From: Candidatus Uhrbacteria bacterium
GTDB taxonomy: Bacteria > Patescibacteriota > Patescibacteriia > UBA9934
Assembly (NCBI GenBank): GCA_903891735.1
Contig: CAITFQ010000044.1
Coordinates: 1 to 9,577 of the forward strand
Reading direction: 5' to 3'
DNA length: 9,577 bases
The notes beneath the pieces are model-generated. The model was not told the DNA's origin. It did no database searches and saw only the letters and a program-made list of their open reading frames with translations. The position numbers and the translations under genes were made by a program. Of this stretch, positions 1 to 6,380 are shown in pieces; the first letter of the stretch is position 1; the number at the start of each line of letters is the position of its first letter.

Positions 1-491
1 ATAATAAATCGTGCTTGTTCGTCTCTAGTTTCTGGTAATAACTCAAGCATGATGACGTCAGTACGATTTTTGATGTCTCGAATGAAATCATCGTTAGAAT
101 TGAGAGCGATTGTAGCTACGCAAGTATTTGGCGAATTAAAATATTCTAAAACTAGTTCTTTAAAACTCCGAGAAAAGAGTTGCATCGGACCGATCTCGTC
201 AATGCATAAAGTATCCGCTCCTTGAAAAGTGGCGATACTAGGGCAAAGTTTATCTAAGGCTTGAGGATCAACAAAGTACCCTGAGATTTTATACTCTGTA
301 TGTAAGTCGACGTGAGCTAGAATAACTCTTTCTTTTTTACTGGTCTCGATTTCAAAACCGACACGCCTATCGTTAACCAGAATTTCGTTGGTGATAAAAC
401 CCGTAGTATGAGAAGAATTTTGTAAAATATTCTTAAGAAGTGTCGTCTTACCGCTTCTGACAGAACCCGTAATTAAAATATTTTTTCGCAT
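1..491 (-). CDS. THEP1-family P-loop nucleoside triphosphatase (3' end cut by window edge)
   Basis: The first 163 codons of a minus-strand gene that runs off the left edge. By family, THEP1/NTPCR proteins hydrolyse NTPs in the cytoplasm; their physiological role is poorly defined. Seen: a Walker A loop GSVRSGKT at residues 9-16, a Walker B region TLCIDEIGPMQLFS at 94-107 with the DEIG motif typical of this family, the family-like segments GFITNEI (31-37) and RVGFEIET (43-50), and a late L-PETRDE segment (152-158) where family members have an NRD-like motif. The family is usually about 170-190 residues, so little is missing. The ATG at 489-491 is supported by GGTGAT just upstream, the only clear Shine-Dalgarno-like site in the window. 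Base composition is about 35-38 % GC by hand count, clearly lower than the plus-strand genes (about 53 %), so transfer is possible. The family call is fairly sure; the substrate is unknown. Confidence 0.8.
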   Translation of the reverse strand, partial: MRKNILITGSVRSGKTTLLKNILQNSSHTTGFITNEILVNDRRVGFEIETSKKERVILAHVDLHTEYKISGYFVDPQALDKLCPSIATFQGADTLCIDEIGPMQLFSRSFKELVLEYFNSPNTCVATIALNSNDDFIRDIKNRTDVIMLELLPETRDEQARFI

Positions 492-526
492 ATATCACCA
501 ATGTATTGCATAGATTATTAGACTGT

Positions 527-536
527 ATCATACCAA
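527..536 (-). promoter_or_regulatory. Candidate extended -10 promoter for the THEP1 gene
   Basis: Read on the minus strand the sequence is TTGGTATGAT, i.e. TATGAT preceded by TGG, an extended -10 form. No good -35 box is visible; the upstream 17 bases run into the tRNA terminator hairpin. The predicted start near 520 would give a leader of about 30 bases that carries the GGTGAT ribosome site. Moderate to weak support. Confidence 0.4.
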
Positions 537-537
537 C

Positions 538-568
538 AAAAAAATCACGACCGGAGTCGTGATTTTTT
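538..568 (-). terminator. Intrinsic terminator of tRNA-Val
   Basis: A perfect 8-bp stem, ATCACGAC (544-551) with GTCGTGAT (556-563), around a CGGA tetraloop. It is flanked by A7 on the left and T6 on the right, so A-T pairs can extend the stem and either strand ends in a U-tract. On the minus strand it begins directly at the CCA end of the tRNA, so it terminates the tRNA transcript and separates it from the THEP1 gene. The near-perfect symmetry would let it work in both directions. Confidence 0.9.
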
Positions 569-644
569 GGTGGACATTGGTGGGCTCGAACCACCGACCT
601 CTGTCGTGTGAGGACAGCGCTCTAACCAACTGAGCTAAATATCC
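568..644 (-). tRNA. tRNA-Val (anticodon CAC)
   Basis: A 77-base cloverleaf on the minus strand. Acceptor stem GGATATT pairs with AATGTCC (one T-G pair), followed by discriminator A and an encoded CCA. D stem is GCTC/GAGC with a GG-containing loop. Anticodon stem is CTGTC/GACAG with loop CTCACAC, giving anticodon CAC (positions 608-610 on the plus strand), which reads GUG valine codons. Variable loop is AGGTC; T arm is GGTGG/CCACC around TTCGAGC. All arms pair without mismatches. A terminator follows directly, and a promoter lies about 20 bases upstream. Confidence 0.96.
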
Positions 645-662
645 GGACTGATAAGCGGGGCA

Positions 663-691
663 ATGATAATGTTTTGGCCGATAATAATCAA
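663..691 (-). promoter_or_regulatory. Promoter of tRNA-Val
   Basis: On the minus strand: TTGATT (686-691), a 17-base spacer, then TATCAT (663-668). The predicted start near 655 lies about 11 bases before the tRNA 5' end. The -35 box begins 2 bases after the fic stop codon, so the spacer between fic and the tRNA is used almost entirely by this promoter. Readthrough from fic into the tRNA also remains possible, as no terminator is seen between them. Confidence 0.6.
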
Positions 692-693
692 GT

Positions 694-1305
694 TTACTTG
701 GTTTTAACGAGACCGGCTTGGATGACGCGGCTCATGGGGGCGTAGTCTTGGTTCATGCCGAGAATGCAGGCTTGAATATAAGTTTTGTGGGGGCGTTTGT
801 TCCAGATGATAGGATTGTAACCGGCGCGGATGGCGAAGAGATCTAGGAAGAGACGGATGGTGCGGCCGTTGCCTTCACGGAATGGGTGAATGGCGTTGAG
901 TTCGCAGTGGATGACGGCGAGTTTGGTAGCGATTTGTTTTTTGGTGTCGGTGGAGGTTGGGGTGTTTTGTTTGAGAACGAGTTCGAAATCTTTGAGGGCA
1001 GATGCGATGAAGTTGGCTGAGCAAAACATGGTGTCGCCTTTGCTGATGTTGACGGTGCGAGTTTGGCCGGCCCAGGAGTAGAGTGGACCGAGGAAATATT
1101 TGTGAATGTACAGCAGCATCGCAACATCGAAAGTAAACGAACTTATGGGTTCGGTGACTATGAGATAACGAAAGGCTCGATCGAAGAAGAACGCTTCGGC
1201 GTCCATCAGCTTTGCAGGATCAGTTAACCCTGGTTTATTTTTTAGCACCTCCCCCGCCATTCCAGCTTCGTTAGCAGAACTTTGGTAACGAGAATGCTCA
1301 GACAT
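694..1305 (-). CDS. fic: Fic-domain protein, probable AMP-transferase toxin of a Fic toxin-antitoxin pair
   Basis: A 203-residue protein with one Fic domain. The catalytic motif HPFREGNGRTIR is at 140-151 and matches HPFx(D/E)GNGRxxR in full: base His140, metal-binding Glu144, and anion-hole and ATP-contacting Asn146, Arg148 and Arg151. The upstream WAGQTRTVNISKGDTMF segment (78-94) is the usual target-clamping flap, and VLKNKPGLTDP (20-30) resembles the N-terminal signature of short bacterial Fic proteins. By family, intact motifs of this kind transfer AMP from ATP to a hydroxyl on a target protein; in FicT/VbhT toxins the target is DNA gyrase or topoisomerase IV. The target here is not visible. 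No convincing built-in inhibitory helix is present (S9-xxx-E13 is followed by Ala, not Gly/Asn), consistent with inhibition by the separate upstream protein. The ATG lies inside the end of that gene (8-base overlap), suggesting translational coupling. A later Met16 start is possible but less likely. Confidence 0.9.
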   Translation of the reverse strand: MSEHSRYQSSANEAGMAGEVLKNKPGLTDPAKLMDAEAFFFDRAFRYLIVTEPISSFTFDVAMLLYIHKYFLGPLYSWAGQTRTVNISKGDTMFCSANFIASALKDFELVLKQNTPTSTDTKKQIATKLAVIHCELNAIHPFREGNGRTIRLFLDLFAIRAGYNPIIWNKRPHKTYIQACILGMNQDYAPMSRVIQAGLVKTK

Positions 1306-1435
1306 ACTGTTTCAGTTTTTTAATCAACGAAGTATTCTTTAAAGCTCGGCTTAAACTAATCCCCTCCATCTTTAACGACTGAGAAATGGCGTTTCTGATA
1401 GTGCGTTCGCTGAATTTTGTTTTAGCCTTCTTCAT
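1298..1435 (-). CDS. Small Fic antitoxin with S-x-x-x-E-G inhibitory motif (FicA/VbhA-like)
   Basis: A 45-residue ORF, easily missed because of its size. It starts at ATG 1433-1435 and ends with TGA at 1298-1300, overlapping the fic start by 8 bases. Seen: RTIRNAISQSLKMEGISLS at residues 11-29, containing S20-L-K-M-E24-G25. This fits (S/T)xxxE(G/N), the motif of the inhibitory helix in Fic antitoxins, where the Glu blocks correct ATP gamma-phosphate placement by pairing with an Arg of the Fic motif. The residues before the motif (RNAxxS) resemble the VbhA/FicA helix, and the protein is Lys-rich, as is common for small antitoxins. Order (antitoxin first), overlap and a shared strong promoter fit a class I Fic module. 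It lacks a visible Shine-Dalgarno site and has a short leader of about 15 bases. The motif, position and overlap together make the call fairly sure; binding to Fic is inferred. Confidence 0.8.
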   Translation of the reverse strand: MKKAKTKFSERTIRNAISQSLKMEGISLSRALKNTSLIKKLKQYV

Positions 1436-1456
1436 AGAGTCGCTTTTATTAGCTTA

Positions 1457-1485
1457 ATTATACCATTTTGTGAGGTGCGGGGCAA
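1457..1485 (-). promoter_or_regulatory. Strong promoter of the antitoxin-fic operon
   Basis: On the minus strand: TTGCCC (1480-1485), a 17-base spacer ending in TGG, then a consensus TATAAT (1457-1462), so the -10 is also of the extended type. The predicted start is near 1450, 15 bases before the antitoxin ATG. It lies back to back with the lcp promoter; 10 bases separate the two -35 boxes. No obvious operator palindrome was seen. Confidence 0.75.
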
Positions 1486-1495
1486 GAAGCCAGCG

Positions 1496-1524
1496 TTGTG
1501 ATTTTTGGTGAGTTCGGCTATACT
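1496..1524 (+). promoter_or_regulatory. Promoter of the LCP gene, predicting a near-leaderless mRNA
   Basis: TTGTGA (1496-1501), a 17-base spacer, then TATACT (1519-1524). The start would fall near 1531, leaving about 5 bases before the ATG at 1536, and no Shine-Dalgarno site fits in or upstream of that. The distance from -10 to ATG is 11 bases, the same as for topA. Confidence 0.65.
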
Positions 1525-1535
1525 CCCAAGTAATT

Positions 1536-3038
1536 ATGTCCGATCAGCATACAGTCGATTTTTTGCAGCAGAAGTATGAGGTGCCGGTGGAGCGCGTAGT
1601 GCGGGCGAAAGTGTCCCGCGCTGGGCGCTATATTGCCGGTTTGGTGATTGTCGGGGCGGTCGTCGGCGTGTTCTTTTCCTACAAGTTGGCGCAGATTACG
1701 CATGGTGATGAAACGGATGTGGGGAGTTTGAGTATTTTCTCCACCATTACTTCGGGCTTGGCGCATTTGGCGGGGAGTCCGGATAAGCCGTTGACGGGTG
1801 AGGAGACGGACCGGATTAACTTTTTGTTAATGGGTGTCGGCGGTACGGGCCATGATGGGCCGCAGTTGGCTGATACCATAATGTTTGGGAGTTTTAAGCC
1901 GAGTACGGCCGAACTTGGCTTGCTATCCATTCCGCGTGATTTGTACGTGGCGATTCCGGGCTACAGCAGCGGCAAGATTAACCACGCCAATGCTTATGGC
2001 GAGATGGCGGGAAAGGGTGAGGGCTTGAAGTTGGGCAGTGAAGTGGTGAGTAACGTCGTCGGTCAGCCGATTGATTATACGATTCGCGTCGACTTTGACG
2101 GCTTTTCCAAGATTATTGATCAGTTGGGCGGAGTGAATGTTTATATTGATAAGAGCTTTGACGATTACCAGTACCCAGAATACGAGGGCTCGCCAACTTA
2201 TAAGACGCTACATTTTACGGCTGGTTATGCGCACATGGATGGCGCCACGGCCTTGGAGTACGCGCGTTCACGTCACGGCAACAACGGCGAGGGTACGGAT
2301 TATGCCCGCGCGGCGCGCCAGCAAAAGATTTTGCTGGCGGCCAAGGATCAGGCGATGTCGCTTGGCGTCCTGTTGAATCCAGTGAAGTTGACCAAGCTGT
2401 TTAACACGCTCAGCAGTCATATTGCCACCAACCTGTCGGTTTGGGAGATGATCAAGATGGCTAAGTATATTCCGAGCATTGACCCGAAAGCGATTGCCAT
2501 GCAGGTGCTCGACACGGCGCCAGGCAGTCCCCTTTATAGTACAACAACGGCGGAGTCGGGCTTCATTATTTTGCCAAAGAGCGATAACTGGGACGATATT
2601 CAGAAGATTGCGGCGAATATGTTCGTCTCGGCGGGAGCCACGGCTAGCACTAGTACACCAGCAGTAGCGGTGGCGACGCCAAATGTGAAGGTGGAGATTC
2701 GGAATGGTACGAGCGTCTCGGGCTTGGCTTACCAGACGGCAGCGCGGCTGAGTGGCTCGAGTTTTGATGTGGTCAGCGTTGGCAATGCAACGGATAGGAA
2801 TGTGGCCAAGACGACCATTTACGACTTAACTCAGGGCCGAAAAGCGGCAGAATTGGCGACTTTAAAGCAATTTTTAGGGGCTGACGTGGTGATGACCGGC
2901 GAGGGCTGGACGTATGCGGACAACGTGGTACCAACCAGCCTACAGACTGGAACGCCTGATGATAAGGCTAAAACAAGCGAAAAAGTTGACTTTTTAGTGG
3001 TTGTCGGTCAAGATGCGACTTCACTCGTCTTGAAATAA
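1536..3038 (+). CDS. LytR-CpsA-Psr (LCP) family cell-wall polymer ligase with LytR_C domain
   Basis: A 500-residue membrane-anchored protein. By family, LCP enzymes move undecaprenyl-pyrophosphate-linked glycopolymers (teichoic acid, capsule or similar) onto peptidoglycan outside the membrane. Seen: a basic cytoplasmic N-terminus, one hydrophobic segment at about 33-50 (YIAGLVIVGAVVGVFFSY), then the LCP core at about 93-270. Core landmarks are INFLLMGVGG (94-103), ADTIMFGSF (112-120), LLSIPRDLYVAIPG (129-142), GKINHANAYG (146-155), FDGFSKIIDQLGGV (187-200) and LEYARSRH (240-247) followed by TDYARAARQQ (254-263). These include the conserved Asp and Arg residues that bind the pyrophosphate and Mg2+. 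A Ser/Thr/Ala linker (364-382) leads to a LytR_C domain (about 384-492, starting KVEIRNGTSVSGLA). The start codon follows the promoter by 11 bases and has no Shine-Dalgarno site. The polymer and partner genes are not in view. Confidence 0.9.
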   Translation: MSDQHTVDFLQQKYEVPVERVVRAKVSRAGRYIAGLVIVGAVVGVFFSYKLAQITHGDETDVGSLSIFSTITSGLAHLAGSPDKPLTGEETDRINFLLMGVGGTGHDGPQLADTIMFGSFKPSTAELGLLSIPRDLYVAIPGYSSGKINHANAYGEMAGKGEGLKLGSEVVSNVVGQPIDYTIRVDFDGFSKIIDQLGGVNVYIDKSFDDYQYPEYEGSPTYKTLHFTAGYAHMDGATALEYARSRHGNNGEGTDYARAARQQKILLAAKDQAMSLGVLLNPVKLTKLFNTLSSHIATNLSVWEMIKMAKYIPSIDPKAIAMQVLDTAPGSPLYSTTTAESGFIILPKSDNWDDIQKIAANMFVSAGATASTSTPAVAVATPNVKVEIRNGTSVSGLAYQTAARLSGSSFDVVSVGNATDRNVAKTTIYDLTQGRKAAELATLKQFLGADVVMTGEGWTYADNVVPTSLQTGTPDDKAKTSEKVDFLVVVGQDATSLVLK

Positions 3039-3039
3039 C

Positions 3040-3164
3040 TAAAACTTCCAGATTTGGCCTATTTTGGACTTGTCACTGCGCCGATTTTCTCAACTCACAG
3101 CTAAGTGAGTCTCGAAAACTCGGCTTGATCCGCATCCAAACTAGTCTCAAATCTGAAAGTTTTA
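3040..3164. repeat. Long imperfect palindrome in the lcp-der spacer
   Basis: The spacer between lcp and der is almost entirely one dyad. The outer arms TAAAACTTCCAGATTTG (3040-3056) and CAAATCTGAAAGTTTTA (3148-3164) are complementary over 17 bases with one mismatch. A middle block pairs GCCGATTTTC (3081-3090 region) with GAAAACTCGGC (3114-3124 region), with one bulge. The apex is a perfect 6-bp stem ACTCAC (3093-3098)/GTGAGT (3105-3110). All share an axis near 3102. The transcript would fold into one long hairpin. Only TTTT follows the right arm, so it is a weak intrinsic terminator at best. It could also be a miniature inverted-repeat element. No coding potential is seen, and no convincing der promoter was found in it. 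Confidence 0.75.
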
Positions 3165-3171
3165 TACCTCT

Positions 3172-4605
3172 ATGTCAACCGAAAACCCAAACCAAATTCC
3201 GAAGGTGGCCTTAGTTGGGCGCACCAACGTCGGCAAGTCGACGTTGTTTAATAAACTGATTGAGGAGCAACGCTCCTTGGTTTCGGACGTAGCCGGCACG
3301 ACGCGCGATCGCTTTGAAGCGGACTGTATTTGGCGCGGTCAAGTGATCCGCTTGATTGATACCGGTGGCTTGGACGTCGACACTAAACAAGAAATTGAAC
3401 GCGGTGTGGTTGAGCAGACCGAGTTTGCGATCAAGGAGGCAGAGGTTGTTTGTTTTTTGGTCGACGTAACTGTTGGCCCAACGACTGATGATTACCTGAT
3501 TGCTAAACGATTATTCGCTTCCAAAAAGCCAGTGATCGTGGTCGGCAACAAAGCTGACACCCCAGCCTTGCGCGCTAGTGTCGACGGCGAAATGTGGAAT
3601 AGCTGGCCGTTGATGCGTCCCCTCGCTGTTAGCGCAGCGCGTGGTATTGCGGCTGGTGACTTGCTGGATGAAGTTTATAAGGAGTTGATTAAGGCAGGTA
3701 CCCCACCAACTGACGTGACGACCGTGATTCCGATGCAAGTGGCAGTGCTCGGCGAACCAAACGTTGGTAAGTCGACTTTGCTCAACGCGGTGTTGGGTGA
3801 GAAGCGTTTTATTGCGTCGTCCTTGGCGCATACGACCCGTCAGCCGAATGAAGTAAGCGTCAAGATTGGTAAGCAGAATTATGTTTTTGTCGACACGGCC
3901 GGCATTCGTCGCCAGGCACGCCGCTTGCAGACTGGTAGCTTCCTTGAGAAGCACGGCGTCAAGCAGACGGTTGAGCTCTTGAAGAAAGTAAACGTCGTCC
4001 TGTTCGTGCTGGATATTAGCCAGAAGATCGACGTCCAGAACAAGCGTTTAGCCGGACTCATCGCTGAGCATGGCACCAGTGTCGTAATTATTGCCAACAA
4101 GTGGGATTTGATTCCAGACAAGGATACGACGACCATTTTGAAGTACGAGGAATATATTCGTGCCCACTTGCCGCAGATCAACTACGCGCCGATTTTGTTC
4201 ATCTCTTCCTTGACTGGCCAGCGTGTGCCAGACATCATGAAAAAGATTTCTAGTGTGTTCAGCAGCCGCTTTACGCAGCTCCTTGATACCGAGTGCAAGG
4301 AGTTTATTAGTAAGTGTATTGCGCGCCATAAGCCGAGCAAGAACAAGGGTACGTGGCACCCGAACATTACCGAGTTTGTACAGACCACCATCAATCCCCC
4401 ACGCTACCGCTTGACCATCAACGCCCCACGCGAAGATGCGTTGGCCGACAGTTACGTCAAGTTCTTGGAACGTCAGATGCGTGAGCAATTCAACTTTATT
4501 GGAACGCCAATCAACGTGCGCGTCGTGGCAGTGCAGCGTAAACATGGTGAGGCGAGAACGCCGCTCATGAGGAAGAATAAGAAGATGTCAGGACGACACA
4601 ATTAG
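3172..4605 (+). CDS. der: Ribosome biogenesis GTPase Der (EngA)
   Basis: A 477-residue essential GTPase with two consecutive G domains and a C-terminal KH-like domain; by family it acts in assembly of the 50S ribosomal subunit. G domain 1: GRTNVGKS (16-23), TTRDR (43-47), DTGG (63-66), NKAD (126-129), SAA (154-156). G domain 2: GEPNVGKS (194-201), TT (221-222), DTAGIRRQ (241-248), NKWD (309-312), SSL (345-347). KH-like domain about 365-455, with RYRLTINAP (411-419) and FNFIGTPINVRV (440-451), followed by a basic tail. Length is normal for the family (about 440-490). The G2 region of domain 2 reads AHTTRQ where most family members have PGTTRD or AGTTRD; the switch Thr is kept but Gly and Asp are replaced. 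ATG 3172 has no Shine-Dalgarno site. The gene probably shares transcription with lcp unless the palindrome upstream interrupts it. Confidence 0.96.
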   Translation: MSTENPNQIPKVALVGRTNVGKSTLFNKLIEEQRSLVSDVAGTTRDRFEADCIWRGQVIRLIDTGGLDVDTKQEIERGVVEQTEFAIKEAEVVCFLVDVTVGPTTDDYLIAKRLFASKKPVIVVGNKADTPALRASVDGEMWNSWPLMRPLAVSAARGIAAGDLLDEVYKELIKAGTPPTDVTTVIPMQVAVLGEPNVGKSTLLNAVLGEKRFIASSLAHTTRQPNEVSVKIGKQNYVFVDTAGIRRQARRLQTGSFLEKHGVKQTVELLKKVNVVLFVLDISQKIDVQNKRLAGLIAEHGTSVVIIANKWDLIPDKDTTTILKYEEYIRAHLPQINYAPILFISSLTGQRVPDIMKKISSVFSSRFTQLLDTECKEFISKCIARHKPSKNKGTWHPNITEFVQTTINPPRYRLTINAPREDALADSYVKFLERQMREQFNFIGTPINVRVVAVQRKHGEARTPLMRKNKKMSGRHN

Positions 4606-4617
4606 CAATTAATAGCT

Positions 4618-4701
4618 GGGTAGTTGGTAGCGGGGTAGCGGGGTAGTTGGGCTCACAAATGAGCTACTCTACGCCCCTACCAACTACGCCCCTACCCCGC
4701 C
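4618..4701. repeat. G-rich/C-rich imperfect palindrome in the der-pth spacer
   Basis: The apex is a perfect hairpin GCTCA (4651-4655), loop CAAA, TGAGC (4660-4664). The left arm consists of GTAG and GGGG blocks (4618-4651), the right arm of CTAC and CCCC blocks (4667-4701). An 11-base perfect inverted repeat links GTAGTTGGTAG (4620-4630) with CTACCAACTAC (4677-4687). The left arm has four runs of three or more G (4618-4620, 4632-4635, 4640-4643, 4649-4651), so a G-quadruplex is possible; the right arm offers the same on the other strand. No T-tract follows. The longer reading frames running into pth through this spacer encode only low-complexity sequence, so it is judged non-coding. Confidence 0.7.
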
Positions 4702-4709
4702 AACGATTT

Positions 4710-5273
4710 ATGGCTATCATGATTGTCGGGCTAGGAAATCCAGGCAATGAGTACCGAGAAACCCGCCACAATGCGGGTTGGTTGGCGCTTGATCAGTTGG
4801 GAGATAAGTGGGACGCGAGCTGGCGGCTCAACAAGTCAGCCAATGCGTTGGTGGCGGAGGTGATGGTTGGCGAGCAGAAGATTATTTTAGCTGAGCCACA
4901 AACGTTCATGAATAATTCGGGCATGGCGGTGGCGTCGCTCATGCATCGTTATAAGATTACGATCGAGAGGACGTGGGTGATTTACGACGACGCGGCGATT
5001 GGGAATGATCAAGTGAGGGTACGACGTGGTGGGAGTGCAGGCGGGCATAACGGGCTCAAGAGCATCATTGCGCAGTGTGGTGAGCCGTTTGCGCGCTTCA
5101 GGATTGGCTTGGGTAATCCGCCGGAACGCGTACCGCTCGAGGATTTCGTCCTGCAAAAATTTTCATCCACAGACCGGGACTTGCTACAAAAAAAGATTGT
5201 TGCTGTAATGGATTTAATCGATGAAGCGCGCGTCACGGGCGTTATCGAAAAAACCATAACAGTAGCTGCATGA
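4710..5273 (+). CDS. pth: Peptidyl-tRNA hydrolase
   Basis: A 187-residue cytoplasmic enzyme that, by family, cleaves the ester bond of peptidyl-tRNA released by stalled ribosomes and so recycles tRNA. Seen: IVGLGNPGNEY (5-15) with Asn10, RHNAGW (19-24) with catalytic His20, EPQTFMNNSG (62-71), IYDDAAIG (91-98) with Asp93, GGSAGGHNGLKSI (107-119) with Asn114, and RFRIGLGNPP (129-138). These four active-site residues match their usual family positions. ATG 4710 is therefore chosen; ATG 4719 is possible, but the in-frame TTG 4647 or ATG 4659 would start inside the palindrome and add a low-complexity tail. The length is normal for the family. The stop codon overlaps the dprA start by 4 bases (ATGA), so the two are probably co-translated. 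No Shine-Dalgarno site is present at 4710. Confidence 0.95.
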   Translation: MAIMIVGLGNPGNEYRETRHNAGWLALDQLGDKWDASWRLNKSANALVAEVMVGEQKIILAEPQTFMNNSGMAVASLMHRYKITIERTWVIYDDAAIGNDQVRVRRGGSAGGHNGLKSIIAQCGEPFARFRIGLGNPPERVPLEDFVLQKFSSTDRDLLQKKIVAVMDLIDEARVTGVIEKTITVAA

Positions 5274-6358
5274 TCTCCCCTTTCCGCTTAGCGTTAACAC
5301 ATTTCAATGATTTGGCGATTGGCCCGGTGCATCATCGCAAGTTGTTAGAAGTTTTGGGTGATGACGAGCAGATTTGGCGGGCGAGCAGAGAAAAGTTGCG
5401 CGAAGGTGGGATGACGGCTGGCATGGCAAGCAAGTTTATTGAATGGCGAGCAAGCCAAGATCCGCAGGCGCTACTCGAGGATACGATTAAACGAGGCATT
5501 AAGTTGGTGACGCAGGACGACGCCGAGTACCCGCAGTTGCTGCGTAGTATTCATGATGCGCCGTATGTGTTGTATTACCGCGGTGAGTTGCCACCGGCGG
5601 ATGCGTTGTTGGTCGGAGTCGTGGGGTCGCGTATGGCCTCGCAATATGGCTTGCGAGTTGCTCGTGAGTTTTCCGAAATTCTAGCGCGCCATCATTTAGT
5701 AGTGGTTAGTGGACTAGCCTGGGGGATCGACGAAGAGGCTCATAAAGCGACAGTCAAAGTGAACGGAAAAACGATTGCGGTACTGGGCTGCGGGCTAGAT
5801 GCTAACGATTCTTATCGCAAACGAGAATTAGCTAAGGAGATTATTGATAAGGGCGGTGCAGTGATGACTGAGTATCCGCCAGAGATGGCTTCGTTCTCGC
5901 ATCACTTCCCTATTCGTAACCGGATAATTTCCGGCATGAGTAAAGGTACACTGGTGATCGAGGCCGCTGAGAAGTCTGGTTCATTGATTACGGCGCGGGC
6001 GGCCCTGATGGAAAATCGCGAGGTGTTTGCAGTGCCTGGTTCAATTCACTCCCCTACTTCCGTCGGAACTAACAGATTGTGCCGTGATGGAGCGCACACG
6101 GTGACTTGCGCCGAGGATATTTTAGACGTGCTGGGCGTCATTCATCGGCCGGCTGAAGAGGATAAAAATAAACCGATTACCGAGCCGACTTCGCCCGATG
6201 CTCGCACGGTTTTTGCTTTACTTAATCACGAGGCTAAGCATATCGACGACTTGGCTGCGGCTGCCAAGATGAGTCCGGCGACAATTGGCGCAACATTGAC
6301 GATTATGGAGATTGAAGGATACGCTCGGCACGTTGGAGGGGGTAATTACACTAAATGA
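5270..6358 (+). CDS. dprA: DNA-processing protein DprA (Smf)
   Basis: A 362-residue cytoplasmic protein. By family it binds incoming single-stranded DNA during transformation, protects it and loads RecA. Seen: a helical N-terminal region (about 1-65) of the helix-hairpin-helix/SAM type; the extended Rossmann core (about 75-285) with VGVVGSRMASQYG (115-127), VVSGLAWGIDEEAHKA (145-160), AVLGCGLD (170-177), FPIRNRIISGMS (213-224), VIEAAEKSGSLITA (229-242) and VFAVPGSIHSPTSVGTNRL (252-270); and a C-terminal winged-helix (DprA_C-like) region at about 311-360. All family hallmarks are intact and the length is normal. It starts inside the pth stop codon (4-base overlap). Its presence fits a bacterium able to take up DNA, but no uptake genes are in view. 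Confidence 0.95.
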   Translation: MISPFRLALTHFNDLAIGPVHHRKLLEVLGDDEQIWRASREKLREGGMTAGMASKFIEWRASQDPQALLEDTIKRGIKLVTQDDAEYPQLLRSIHDAPYVLYYRGELPPADALLVGVVGSRMASQYGLRVAREFSEILARHHLVVVSGLAWGIDEEAHKATVKVNGKTIAVLGCGLDANDSYRKRELAKEIIDKGGAVMTEYPPEMASFSHHFPIRNRIISGMSKGTLVIEAAEKSGSLITARAALMENREVFAVPGSIHSPTSVGTNRLCRDGAHTVTCAEDILDVLGVIHRPAEEDKNKPITEPTSPDARTVFALLNHEAKHIDDLAAAAKMSPATIGATLTIMEIEGYARHVGGGNYTK

Positions 6359-6380
6359 GCCACCAGTGAGCAAAGCCTAA

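Noticed and set aside
843..1127. A 94-residue minus-strand frame and a 63-residue plus-strand frame (890-1081) within fic.
   Set aside because: Both are shadows of the well-supported Fic gene, with low-complexity Ser/Thr/Pro-rich or otherwise unremarkable translations and no family motif.
1270..1281. N-terminal S-S-A-N-E-A in Fic as a built-in inhibitory helix.
   Set aside because: The residue after Glu is Ala rather than Gly/Asn, and a separate antitoxin with the full motif is encoded upstream.
3161..3168. TTTATA/TATACC just before der as a leaderless promoter.
   Set aside because: No -35 at a fitting distance, and the bases belong to the end of the palindrome arm.
3511..4545. Several minus-strand frames of 70-165 residues opposite der.
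   Set aside because: They lie wholly opposite a conserved essential gene, overlap each other in different frames and show no recognisable domain.
5181..5209. Possible promoter TTGCTA-N17-TGTAAT near the end of pth, upstream of dprA.
   Set aside because: Boxes are weak and inside a coding A-rich stretch; dprA is overlapped and probably co-translated with pth, so there is no need for it.
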